Positions 17,111 to 25,646 of a stretch of 58,768 bases of DNA are shown piece after piece. Each line of letters begins with the position of its first letter. Positions within the stretch are counted from its first letter, which is position 1. A program made the translations under genes and the position numbers. The notes under the pieces were generated by a model, which saw only the letters and a program-made list of their open reading frames with translations, had not been told where the DNA came from and did no database searches. This stretch comes from Lachnoclostridium sp. UBA1308 (GTDB lineage: Bacteria; Bacillota; Clostridia; Lachnospirales; Lachnospiraceae), in assembly GCA_002307215.1 (NCBI GenBank), contig DBTU01000033.1, positions 1-58,768 of the forward strand. Reading direction: 5' to 3'.

Positions 17111-18067
17111 TTAACCCTTAACCGCCCCCAGCATCATACCTGTTTCAAAATAACGTTGCATGAACGGGTATACCAATAGAATCGGAAATACCGTAACCAT
17201 GGATACTGTCCATTTTGTAATCTTAGAATCCAGTAATTGCTCCTGTATCTCTGCCGATATCGCACTGTTTGAAACCATAATCTCCTTCAGATTATTTGCC
17301 TTAGTCAGATAGATGAATAATCTGTGCTGAAGCGTCTGAAGACTTGAATCGTTCTGCATTAAAATCAGGGAATCGTACAGGGAATTCCAATGACCAACCG
17401 CACCAAAAACTGCTATCGTTGCCAGAATCGGCTTGCTTAACGGCCATATGATCTTAGTGAATACCTTCATATAGGTCGCACCGTCCATATAGGCACTTTC
17501 TTCTAGCTCTACCGGAATGGATTCAATATACGTCTTAACAAGAATAATATTATACGGTGCCACGATACTTGGAATGATATACCCCATGAAATTATCTGTA
17601 AGTCCTAACATGGACATATTCAAATACCAAGGGATAAGTCCTGCATTAAAGTACATTGTGACGACAATGAACCTGTACCATATTCTTCGGCCCCACATCT
17701 CCTGCTTGGTTACAAGAAAACCCACCAGCCCGGTCGCTGCAACCATTAATGCAGTCCCCAAAACAGTTCGCATGACTGAGATTTTAAACGCCTGTGTTAA
17801 ATCCGTTACATTAGTCAGGGATAAATAGTTTTTAAAATGAATTCCCTTGGGAATTATTGTTATGAGTCCACGGCGAACCAGGTCATTATCACTGATGGTA
17901 TTAATAAACAAATAGTAAAAAGGAAAAATACAGGTTAAAGTGAATACAATAAAAAACAAATGATTTAAAATATCAAATAAAACATCACCGATATGGATAC
18001 GGTATTTAGGTGCTGATGACATATATTTATCGTTTTTCTTATTTTTAAATGGTAATTTCACAGCCAT
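17111..18067 (-). CDS. ABC transporter permease, YtcP/LplC type
   Basis: A 318-residue permease with six membrane segments and the ATPase-docking EAA loop (ELEESAYMDGATYMKVFTKI). The C-terminus MQRYFETGMMLGAVKG is typical of this family. The ATG of MAVKLPF has AGGAGGGG five bases upstream; the GTG two codons earlier overlaps that site. Eleven bases after the stop of the partner permease, so the two are co-translated and form the membrane channel together. Confidence 0.93.
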   Translation of the reverse strand: MAVKLPFKNKKNDKYMSSAPKYRIHIGDVLFDILNHLFFIVFTLTCIFPFYYLFINTISDNDLVRRGLITIIPKGIHFKNYLSLTNVTDLTQAFKISVMRTVLGTALMVAATGLVGFLVTKQEMWGRRIWYRFIVVTMYFNAGLIPWYLNMSMLGLTDNFMGYIIPSIVAPYNIILVKTYIESIPVELEESAYMDGATYMKVFTKIIWPLSKPILATIAVFGAVGHWNSLYDSLILMQNDSSLQTLQHRLFIYLTKANNLKEIMVSNSAISAEIQEQLLDSKITKWTVSMVTVFPILLVYPFMQRYFETGMMLGAVKG

Positions 18068-18078
18068 ATTCACCCCTC

Positions 18079-19533
18079 CTATATAATACTGTTTCCGCGT
18101 ACTATCTTGGATACCCTATTCGCTCCAAACAGCAGTGCAACACTTATAATTGATTTACTCATACCGACAACGGTTGATAAAGGAATCTTACCTTTATCAA
18201 TTCCGATATTATACACATAAAGATCAAGGACCTCGATCGGATTCTTATTGATCGCATTCTGAAACACAAGATATTGTTCAAGGCCATTGCTTAAGATACC
18301 TGCAACACCCATAACAAACAACACCATGAAGGTTGGTATCAGACCCGGCATCGTAACATTCCACATTCTTTGAAAGCGACCGGCACCATCCACGGTAGCT
18401 GCCTCATAAAGCTGCTGATCGATACCCGAAATACCTGCTATGTATATAATTGCACTCCAGCCTACACCCTTCCACATACCCCATAAGAACATCTTAAGCC
18501 AGATATGTTTACCTGACATCAGGAAGTTGACTGCTTCTCCTCCATTCGCCTGGATCAGTGAACTTACCAGACCGTCCGATGCAAAGATAACGCACGCAAC
18601 AGAATATACTAAAACCCAGCTGATAAAGTTAGGAATCGTTGTGAAGGTTTGAATAAATCGACGAATCTTTGTATTCTTAATTTCGCACAGGAAAATCGCA
18701 AATACCATCGGCACCCAGCTAAAGAATAATCCCAAGCCACTCATCGCAAAGGTATTAACCATTACTCTGACAATATCCGATCTGGTTGCTGCATTTTTAA
18801 ACAGATATGTAAACCATTTAAATCCTACAAACTTATCCCATGATAGCGTCTCTCCGGCTTTATAGTCAAAAAACGCATATCTCCAACCCCATAAGGTAAG
18901 GTAAGAAAACAGGAAGGTGAGTACCACAAAGGGCAGAATCAACAGAAATAATTTATACTTCTGGGAAAGCTCAGCGATATCTTTCTCTCCGGGTTTCGGC
19001 TGAAGTAACAGCAATACGATTGACATTATGGCTACCAAGATTATTGCACCCATCAAAATAAAATAGCCCGTTTGAAACATCGGCTGTACCTTATCCGGTT
19101 TTGTCGTTTGCTCAAGCTGAAGGTATGACATTGCAATACCAACAAAGCCAAATGCACTTACGCCGCAACCGACGATTGAAAGAAGGTTTCCGAGTCTTTT
19201 TAATTTAAGTGAACCGAGCGACATACAGCCACTTGCTACCGACCCAATAATACCAAGACAAATAACAATACTGGAAATATAAAGAATAACAAAGCTCGAA
19301 TCCTGAATCCAACCTCTCATCGATGCCCTGATTGTATTCGCCGTTAGCGCGGAATAAGAAACCGCCGAAGTAAACAGTGACATATTATCATTTACTAAAC
19401 CGCAGACTCTTGCGGGATTAATTGCCGGAATAAATAAACTTATGGATATAAGAATAATAAGCAGGCGATATAGAAAAAACAAGATCGCTGTTGTCTTTTC
19501 ATTCGAAGATTTTACAGTTTTCTCCGTGTGCAT
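18079..19533 (-). CDS. ABC transporter permease, LplB type, with an extra N-terminal membrane region
   Basis: A 484-residue permease, much longer than the usual ~300. The last ~300 residues are the normal unit, with EAA loop EAATVDGAGRFQRMWNVTMP. The first ~190 residues add about five further membrane segments with no motif I recognise. ATG at 19533 has AGGAGG at good spacing; an upstream in-frame start is unsupported. First gene of the permease operon. The upstream region has a TATAAT-like -10 (about 19580) but a poor -35, as expected for an activator-dependent promoter. Confidence 0.9.
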   Translation of the reverse strand: MHTEKTVKSSNEKTTAILFFLYRLLIILISISLFIPAINPARVCGLVNDNMSLFTSAVSYSALTANTIRASMRGWIQDSSFVILYISSIVICLGIIGSVASGCMSLGSLKLKRLGNLLSIVGCGVSAFGFVGIAMSYLQLEQTTKPDKVQPMFQTGYFILMGAIILVAIMSIVLLLLQPKPGEKDIAELSQKYKLFLLILPFVVLTFLFSYLTLWGWRYAFFDYKAGETLSWDKFVGFKWFTYLFKNAATRSDIVRVMVNTFAMSGLGLFFSWVPMVFAIFLCEIKNTKIRRFIQTFTTIPNFISWVLVYSVACVIFASDGLVSSLIQANGGEAVNFLMSGKHIWLKMFLWGMWKGVGWSAIIYIAGISGIDQQLYEAATVDGAGRFQRMWNVTMPGLIPTFMVLFVMGVAGILSNGLEQYLVFQNAINKNPIEVLDLYVYNIGIDKGKIPLSTVVGMSKSIISVALLFGANRVSKIVRGNSII

Positions 19534-19723
19534 AACTTTCCTCCTAGTCGATGTAAGACATTTCTTAACTATAATAATTATACACATGGCCATTCTTCAT
19601 CGCTACCATACATACTTGACATAAAGTACAGTAATTTTTTGTTCAAACTACAATGCATAAATTCAATTTTTATGACAAGTTAATCAAGGGTGAAGGAATA
19701 AAAACAGAGAATAGGTACAAAAC

Positions 19724-19763
19724 AAAAAGACCGTTAGCCCCTGTATTTAGAGGGCTCACGGCC
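19724..19763 (-). terminator. Terminator of the YesM-like kinase gene
   Basis: On the minus strand CCGTGAGCCC pairs with GGGGCTAACGG (one mismatch) and is followed by TCTTTTTG. It lies about 50 bases beyond the kinase stop. Confidence 0.75.
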
Positions 19764-19814
19764 AAACGCACACTATAAATTATTTTTTTATAACCATAAT
19801 TTAGGGGTTTATGT

Positions 19815-21620
19815 CTATATTTCTTCCATGTTTATCTTAAGAGGCAGTGCCAGAGATACCTTCGTTCCCCTATCCGTGGCGCTGTCAATCATAATGCCGT
19901 ATTCAGCCCCGTAGCATAGGCGGATTCTCTGATTAATATTATAAAGCCCGATATTTCTGCTGGGATTCAGATGCGGCGTATCAATCTTCCTTCTTAAGGA
20001 ATCAAGTACTTTTGGAGTCATACCGCAACCATTATCTGAAATATCTATGTAAAGTATGTCTTTCTTCCTGGTATATACCTCAATCCTAATCTGTCCGCTA
20101 TCCTCTGTATCCTCCAATCCATGGACGATTGCATTCTCGACTATCGGCTGAATTAAGAGCGGCAGTATTTCGATTTCATCTGTGTTTAGCCCTTCCTCAA
20201 TCATAATCATATAATCTGCCTTGTCCGCAAAACGTAGCTTTTGTATCTGAAGATAGGTTTCTATATATTCCAGTTCATTTTTCAGGGTTGTAGAAGAGGT
20301 ACCCGTATTCTCAAGTACGTATCTCATCGATTTACCCAACAGCTTAATTGCTGTTGCAACATCTTTATCACCCGCCTTAAATGCCTTCATTCGGATTGTT
20401 TCCAATGTATTATACAGAAAATGAGGATTTATCTGACTTGCCAGAACATCCATCTCAATTCTCTGTTGAGCATTCTGAAGGCGCTGTGAATTAATTCGTG
20501 CCTCGTACATCTTGGCATCCTTGTCTTTGATTTTAGTAACCATGACCTGTAAATCCGAAAACGCCTGAGATATCTCGTCATCACCCATTAATTTGGCCGG
20601 AACATCGTAATTTTCATTGCTGGCCTTATGCATTGCCTCACGTAGGGTATCCACTCTTCTTGAAAAATGAATCGTAAAATACCGAATTAACAAAAATGGA
20701 ATTACCGTCGCCGTAACCACGATTAATAAGCATAGTGACACGATCTGATAGATATTATCAAATGCTGTATTGTCCATATTACAGACGTAAATGCGATTAT
20801 CGGTTTTCGATAACTCCTGCGTCGTTACTATCATCATATACTTTTTATCCTGTATAATAATCTGTCCCGAATATGTATAAAAATTTTGACTATAATCAAT
20901 ATAAATCATTTTAGACCGCTCATAGCCTAGTCGGTTTGAGCTGAAAAAGATACCGCCATTATCCACATAGAGCAGTAGTTCATAATCCTTGATATGCAGT
21001 TGGCTTTTTATGTAATTCTCATCAACCTTGATTAATAAAACGGCTTTACTGTTCTCGTCCAGTTGAATTTGCCTAACCAAACAAAGGTTATAATAGGTAT
21101 TCCCGTACTCATCATCATGCGAAATGGTAGTCCAGAAGACACTGGATTGATTAATTGCCTTCTTATACCAGTTTGAATTTGCATCAGCTTCGTCTACCTT
21201 TTTAATCTGTCTATAGGTACTTATGGTGGGATTATCCGAGTATACCGTAATACTGTCTATCTCCGAGTAATTGTCTATGTAATTTTCGAGTCCTTCGTAT
21301 TTTGCTGCCTCATCCTTAAATTCCAGCATGTTCGCGTATTTTGAAGAAAGCAAATCCTGAAGCTCATCATCAAATACGATATTTTCTGATAGGGTGTACA
21401 TCTGATTGGTAATCTCAAGCATGATTGTCTTGACACGAAAGTTGTTAGCCTCATTCAAATCCTCATGATAATTGAGCAGAAGGCGCTGTGTATTAAACAC
21501 CAAGAATGTACCGATACAAGCCATGGGAATAAAAAAGCCCAGCAGATAGATGATATTCAGCTGTCTTCTTATTTTTAACCCACTAATAAGCTCCTGCAGT
21601 TTTTTTGACAGATACTTCAT
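19815..21620 (-). CDS. YesM-type sensor histidine kinase
   Basis: A 601-residue membrane kinase. There is a membrane segment at ~22-45, an extracellular sensor region of ~230 residues of Cache type, a second membrane segment near 290-315, a HAMP-like linker, then the His-kinase domain with the phospho-acceptor histidine in QINPHFLYNTLE and an ATPase domain (IVENAIVHGLE; DNGCGM). It is the partner of the YesN-type regulator at 12942-14501. Its gene is monocistronic, with its own promoter and activator-like direct repeats upstream. It likely senses an extracellular sugar, perhaps through a binding protein. Confidence 0.93.
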   Translation of the reverse strand: MKYLSKKLQELISGLKIRRQLNIIYLLGFFIPMACIGTFLVFNTQRLLLNYHEDLNEANNFRVKTIMLEITNQMYTLSENIVFDDELQDLLSSKYANMLEFKDEAAKYEGLENYIDNYSEIDSITVYSDNPTISTYRQIKKVDEADANSNWYKKAINQSSVFWTTISHDDEYGNTYYNLCLVRQIQLDENSKAVLLIKVDENYIKSQLHIKDYELLLYVDNGGIFFSSNRLGYERSKMIYIDYSQNFYTYSGQIIIQDKKYMMIVTTQELSKTDNRIYVCNMDNTAFDNIYQIVSLCLLIVVTATVIPFLLIRYFTIHFSRRVDTLREAMHKASNENYDVPAKLMGDDEISQAFSDLQVMVTKIKDKDAKMYEARINSQRLQNAQQRIEMDVLASQINPHFLYNTLETIRMKAFKAGDKDVATAIKLLGKSMRYVLENTGTSSTTLKNELEYIETYLQIQKLRFADKADYMIMIEEGLNTDEIEILPLLIQPIVENAIVHGLEDTEDSGQIRIEVYTRKKDILYIDISDNGCGMTPKVLDSLRRKIDTPHLNPSRNIGLYNINQRIRLCYGAEYGIMIDSATDRGTKVSLALPLKINMEEI

Positions 21621-21668
21621 TCATATATCTCCACTCTGTTATCGGTATTTTCCATCCGCTACAGCTAT

Positions 21669-21697
21669 ATTATATAATAAAAACCGCTAAATAACAA
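21669..21697 (-). promoter_or_regulatory. Promoter of the YesM-like kinase gene
   Basis: On the minus strand TTGTTA (21697-21692), 17-base spacer, TATAAT (21674-21669). About 50 bases separate the -10 from the ATG. Confidence 0.65.
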
Positions 21698-21708
21698 TTA
21701 ACATAAAT

Positions 21709-21741
21709 CAACATACGTCGTGCATTAAACAACATACGTCG
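21709..21741 (-). promoter_or_regulatory. Direct repeats, probable YesN/AraC-type activator site
   Basis: The 12-mer CGACGTATGTTG (minus strand) occurs twice, at 21741-21730 and 21720-21709, exactly 21 bp apart, which puts both copies on the same helix face. The proximal copy ends 11 bp upstream of the -35 box. AraC-type domains bind such two-part direct repeats, so positive autoregulation by the YesN regulator is likely. The same 12-mer was not found upstream of the permease operon. Confidence 0.6.
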
Positions 21742-21818
21742 CATCTGACAATGTTAAGGCGGGTCACATAAGAATGCAACCCGCCCCAATAAACATTTCC
21801 CTTTATAAGTACTTTTAA

Positions 21819-22721
21819 TTATTTCTTTTTCTTTGTTGCTATAATAATAATTCCAACTACCACTACAACAACCACTGCAACCACTGCAATAATAATCGGT
21901 GTATAGTTGGTTGAGCTGTCTGAGGCGTCCGCTGATGTATCTGTGGATGCCGTGTCCGTAGTTGCGTCTGCTGCCGTATCGGTAACGACTGGTGCCACGG
22001 TAGGGGTAATCAGAGATGCCTCATAATCAGCAATAGCTTGAGCACCGGCATCCGTATTTAAGCCCGTTCCTGAAATCTCGAATATTACCTTGATTTCCTC
22101 TGCAGGACAGATTGCCAGCGGATTAACCGGCGGGTCCTCTATGATGCATGCATTATGTAGTCCCCACTTGTTAAATAACTCGATACGGAAGTTTCCTTTC
22201 TCCTCGATATCGCCATAGTTAATCTTATCATTCTTACAGGTAATCTTCTTACCATCAACATATACATACACCTTAATTGTAAGATCTGTTGGCTGAAAAT
22301 GCTTGGTAATATCATGTGTCTGAGTATCTGTGTAATTATTAATCGTTAACCCCGCATCTTGCATTACCTTAGCAAAGCCGTTAATATCTACAAGGAAGAC
22401 CTGAGGTGTTGTGGGAGCCGACGTCGCTCCTAAATCAGAGGCTTTAACGGATACCGTATATACACCGTCTCCGATAAAATCTGTTGAGTTATAACCGGCA
22501 TCTGTATAGATCTCCCAAGGTTTTTCAGCTGCGGAATACATCAGTAGTGCTTTCCAGCTGGTCGCTGCAGCTGCTGCGGTTGGTGCTACAGTCGGTGCTA
22601 CGGTTGGTGCTACGGTTGGAGTTGTATCAGTTGTTGTTGCAAATGCGCTTGCCGGAACAAAGCTCATAAGCAGTGCCAATGCAAACAAAACTGAGAGAAT
22701 TGATTTTGTTGTTCTTTTCAT
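21819..22721 (-). CDS. Secreted, membrane-anchored surface protein of unknown function
   Basis: A 300-residue protein with a signal peptide cleaved near ASAFA, then Thr/Pro repeats (TVAPTVAPTVAPT), a folded core of about 170 residues, a Ser/Thr/Asp/Ala-rich linker and a C-terminal membrane anchor ending in KKKK. The core opens with a pattern (DGVYTVSVKASDLG, then PQVFLVDINGF) shared in outline with the surface protein at 23170-23886 (GAGQYTVDVDF, then PAFIAPVIM), so the two are probably distant paralogues with a beta-sandwich fold. A glycan-binding role is plausible but unproven. Confidence 0.75.
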   Translation of the reverse strand: MKRTTKSILSVLFALALLMSFVPASAFATTTDTTPTVAPTVAPTVAPTAAAAATSWKALLMYSAAEKPWEIYTDAGYNSTDFIGDGVYTVSVKASDLGATSAPTTPQVFLVDINGFAKVMQDAGLTINNYTDTQTHDITKHFQPTDLTIKVYVYVDGKKITCKNDKINYGDIEEKGNFRIELFNKWGLHNACIIEDPPVNPLAICPAEEIKVIFEISGTGLNTDAGAQAIADYEASLITPTVAPVVTDTAADATTDTASTDTSADASDSSTNYTPIIIAVVAVVVVVVVGIIIIATKKKK

Positions 22722-22924
22722 AATTTATGTCCTCCCTTTATTTTTGCCCCAAAAAAGGCTTTTTACTACCTACAAGGACTAATCTACTATATATGACAAG
22801 GTAATAAAACAATGCGTTTTTCATATGATATACATTCAAATTTTGACATGGATAATGCTAAAACAAAGAACCCTATAAACAGTCCGGTACGTTATATGAT
22901 ATTTTCGCTTTGCTGTAAATATCA

Positions 22925-23157
22925 TAAAGTAGGGCAGCCTATTTCTAGGTTGCCCCCTTATAAAACCGCACGTGCCCTATTAAGGCATACGGCTTACCAG
23001 TTGTAGTTTTTTTATTGAATGATTTTCAGAACTCCCGGTCCGTTTTTGCTCCGCATCGTGACCGCTGTTCCTAATATGCAAAATAGTCCTAGCCGAAACT
23101 AGAACTGGCGCGACTGCCTGTCGCACATAAATAGGGCTACCTTTCGGCAGCCCTAGC
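22925..23157 (-). mobile_element. Highly structured non-coding segment resembling part of a group II intron
   Basis: Read on the minus strand this holds a series of hairpins: TAGGGCTGCC-GAAA-GGTAGCCCTA (23155-23132), a GCGAC/GTCGC hairpin in the next 20 bases, GTTCTAG/CTAGGAC, the motif AGCCGTATGCC...GGCACGTGCGGT (22994-22965), and GGGCAACCTA-GAAA-TAGGCTGCCC (22955-22932). The CCGTATG...CACGT(A/G)CGG stem is a sequence I associate with bacterial group II introns. No reverse transcriptase is encoded, so it would be a decayed fragment; a separate structured RNA is the alternative. The 65-codon plus-strand frame here (22812-23006) is not convincing. It occupies most of the 448-bp gap between the two surface protein genes. 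Confidence 0.4.
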
Positions 23158-23169
23158 TTTACTAATTAA

Positions 23170-23886
23170 TTATTTATGTTTTCTCTTTAATGCGATTGAT
23201 CCGGTTGCAAGTGCACCTAAACCATAAACAATACCCAAACCGATAACGCCGGTCTTAGGAGCTGCTGCGGGAGTTGCTGCATCATCAGCTGCTGCTGCAG
23301 AACCATCATTACCATCTGCATCTAAAAATGTAAATGTAACACTCATAGTCGCAACATCTGTTACATCAGCCTCAGCAAACAAATTCCACCCTGAATCAGA
23401 AGTATCTCCATCATAAGAACGTGCAAATGATTTATCATCATCAGGAACTGCTGTAACATAAATATTGTATAAATTCATACGTGTAGCATCGCCTTCATCA
23501 TTCGTGTAACCCTTAGTAAATTCTACTGCTTCACCATTTACTTCAACTGAATCAATACGAACGAAGTATCCAGGAAAATCTTTATCAGCGCCCATGATTA
23601 CCGGAGCTATAAATGCCGGTGTTCCGGTCGCAAGTCCAGTAGCAGTAGCAGTAAAATCTACGTCTACAGTATATTGTCCCGCGCCTGTAACTTGAACTTC
23701 TCCTCCTGTAGCACCTTCTGTGTTAGAAGTTCCGGCCGAACCTCCCCACTGTACTGACCAATCAGAATTACCATATGCAAGATATGCGGTATCAGATGCT
23801 GCTGCTTCAACTTTGCCAGGAATGGCACTAACTACCAACGCCAATGCTGCAAAAGTTGTAATAATTGCTTTTAAACTTCTTTTCAT
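23170..23886 (-). CDS. Secreted surface protein with a PKTG-type C-terminal sorting signal
   Basis: A 238-residue protein with a signal peptide ending near GKVEA, a ~165-residue core with Gly/Thr-rich beta patterns, an Ala/Asp/Pro linker, and a C-terminus of APKTG, hydrophobic segment and basic tail KRKHK. This layout matches sortase substrates, although the usual Leu is replaced. No sortase gene is in the window. AGGGAGG lies upstream of the ATG. Related in outline to the protein at 21819-22721. Function unknown; cell-wall glycan binding is a guess. Confidence 0.75.
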   Translation of the reverse strand: MKRSLKAIITTFAALALVVSAIPGKVEAAASDTAYLAYGNSDWSVQWGGSAGTSNTEGATGGEVQVTGAGQYTVDVDFTATATGLATGTPAFIAPVIMGADKDFPGYFVRIDSVEVNGEAVEFTKGYTNDEGDATRMNLYNIYVTAVPDDDKSFARSYDGDTSDSGWNLFAEADVTDVATMSVTFTFLDADGNDGSAAAADDAATPAAAPKTGVIGLGIVYGLGALATGSIALKRKHK

Positions 23887-24365
23887 TATAATATCCTCCC
23901 TGTTTTTAATTTCCTCTACTAACTTGAGGCCTGTATTAACCTTACTATATAAATCTACTTTAAATCAATCCGAAAAGAAACATTTGATTTTTCACATTTT
24001 ATACATTCATTATTTTACATATTTAAGTATCCCTGCTTTTATTGTCCAATTTTCACTGTATGTCATAAATTTTTCTCATACTTTTACATGTTTTCCACAA
24101 TACAAATCCGTTTTATAAGTATCCTCTCCGTCAATATTTATCTCAAGACCTTTACCATATTAATCTCCTTTGTGCCGCTAACCCGCGAATTTGAGCGACT
24201 ACACACTTCCTGATGAACGCAACATGCCTACTCTTAGAATTAGTTTGGGCCGCATTGTGTTAAAAACATAATTTTAAATTATACAGAATATAAGAATGAA
24301 TTTCCAATGGAATTCATTCTTATATTCCTAACGGCTCGCATGATTTTCGCGAGACTATTTTCACA
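23887..24365. other. Gene-free stretch; holds one long inverted repeat
   Basis: No credible gene was found. The first ~150 bases are A/T-rich and should carry the promoter of the surface protein gene. At 24286-24327 a near-perfect inverted repeat (arms GAATATAAGAATGAATT and AATTCATTCTTATATTC) could terminate spmA transcription, although a T-run is absent. The part at 24170-24270 is less A/T-rich and holds only short broken frames. Confidence 0.6.
24286..24327. repeat. Long inverted repeat downstream of spmA
   Basis: Arms of 17-20 bases are complementary with a single bulged T and a very short loop. Possible terminator for the minus-strand spmA gene, or a small palindromic repeat element. Confidence 0.6.
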
Positions 24366-24965
24366 TTATTGCCTCTTCCTGTTTTTCTTACTACTATACC
24401 TTCTGGCCAGTACGGAAAAGGCAACTCCCATACAAGTTGAACATATCGTAGCAATCAATCCGGCTGCCAGTATTTCAGCAGGATTTGTCGATCCATACTG
24501 ACTCCTGTACGCAATTATATTGACCGGTATCAACTGGAGGGAAGAGATATTAATAATGAGAAGCGTACACATGTCACAGCTTGCAACCTCGGAATTATGA
24601 TTGAGCACTTTTAATTCTTTCATTGCCATCAGACCCATCGGTGTCGCCGCCCAGCCTAGCCCCAGAATATTTGCTATCATATTAGAAGCAATATACTCAT
24701 TTACCACATGCTCCTTCGGAATATCCGGATATAATAAACGGATAATCGGTCGTAATCCTCTGGTAAACGCTGCTACTAGTCCACACTTTTTCGCAACCTG
24801 CATGATGCCGGTCCACATCGCCATAATACCAAGCATCGTAATGCATAAAACCACCGCTTCTTTGGAGGAATTAATTGATGCTCTGCTGACTTCACCGATA
24901 TTTCCGCTGATAATGCCCACCGTGACTCCCAGTACAATCATGAATCCCCATAAATAATTAAGCAT
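24366..24965 (-). CDS. spmA: Spore maturation protein A (nucleoside-recognition membrane protein)
   Basis: A 199-residue membrane protein with the SpmA pattern (MLNYLWGFMIVLGV, MWTGIMQVAKKCGL, and the conserved NMIANILGLGWAATPMGLMAMKEL). SpmA works with SpmB in spore core dehydration; SpmB is encoded at 4776-5303 rather than next to it. A single-gene unit here: no same-strand gene lies within 600 bp upstream. Confidence 0.92.
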   Translation of the reverse strand: MLNYLWGFMIVLGVTVGIISGNIGEVSRASINSSKEAVVLCITMLGIMAMWTGIMQVAKKCGLVAAFTRGLRPIIRLLYPDIPKEHVVNEYIASNMIANILGLGWAATPMGLMAMKELKVLNHNSEVASCDMCTLLIINISSLQLIPVNIIAYRSQYGSTNPAEILAAGLIATICSTCMGVAFSVLARRYSSKKNRKRQ

Positions 24966-25168
24966 ACCCGCTCCTGTCTACATTTCTACAAAAGATTATC
25001 TGAATCATTATACGAGTCCGGTGGAATTATATACCATTTATTTGGTTTGTTTTCCATTCGCAGCTATTATTTCAACAAAACCGCCATAAATCTTAGCCCA
25101 AATAGTATCAATTAAAACCTATTTACAATTATTGCTCAAATTGTGCTATCTTTTGACAAATTTTTAAG

Positions 25169-25197
25169 TTGACTTAATAAAAATCATATGCTATTTT
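25169..25197 (+). promoter_or_regulatory. Promoter of the AbrB-like gene
   Basis: TTGACT (25169-25174), 17-base spacer, TATTTT (25192-25197). The 337-bp gap 24966-25302 otherwise holds only A/T-rich sequence and the AAAGGAGG ribosome binding site. Confidence 0.55.
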
Positions 25198-25302
25198 TAT
25201 AAAGGTCTAATACAAATTATGTAAGCAAAGAGGGTTTGTATATGATTAACAGATAATTAAATTTTATTCCCCAATACGCTAGAGAAAAGGAGGACGACTA
25301 CC

Positions 25303-25560
25303 ATGAAAAGTACAGGTATAGTTAGAAGACTTGATGAACTTGGAAGAATTACACTTCCCATCGAGTTAAGAAGAACATTGGATGTCAGTGAAAGAGATCC
25401 ATTGGAGATTTTTGTTGATGAGGGAAGAATTATCCTTCAGAAGTATGAGCCTACTGATATTTTTAACGGAAGCAAAGACAATTTAATTGAATATCAGGGC
25501 AAGAAAATTTCCAAAGATTCTATCGTAGAACTTGCTAAGCTTGCAGGCATCATCGAGTAA
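25303..25560 (+). CDS. abrB: AbrB/SpoVT-type transition-state regulator
   Basis: An 85-residue DNA-binding protein. The first ~50 residues are the swapped-hairpin domain (STGIVRRLDELGRITLPIELRR, with two residues of this block beyond the core). The rest is a short C-terminal dimerisation part. AAAGGAGG precedes the ATG. Like abrB in B. subtilis, it faces the rsmI-containing gene block in the opposite orientation, with one extra TPR gene in between. Probably a growth-phase regulator; whether it is the true AbrB orthologue or a paralogue is not decided by sequence alone. Confidence 0.88.
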   Translation: MKSTGIVRRLDELGRITLPIELRRTLDVSERDPLEIFVDEGRIILQKYEPTDIFNGSKDNLIEYQGKKISKDSIVELAKLAGIIE

Positions 25561-25602
25561 TTAGAGTATACATAAGTTAGGACGAATTGTTTTTGCACGC
25601 TG

Positions 25603-25634
25603 ACAGCCTGCCACCTAGTGGCAGGCTGTTTTAT
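25603..25634. terminator. Bidirectional terminator between abrB and the TPR gene
   Basis: Perfect 12-bp stem ACAGCCTGCCAC / GTGGCAGGCTGT with loop CTA, followed by TTTTATA on the plus strand. Confidence 0.85.
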
Positions 25635-25646
25635 ATGCATTTTGGC

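Noticed and set aside
22812..23006. 65-codon plus-strand frame between the surface protein genes
   Set aside because: It runs through the hairpins of the structured element and lacks a ribosome binding site.
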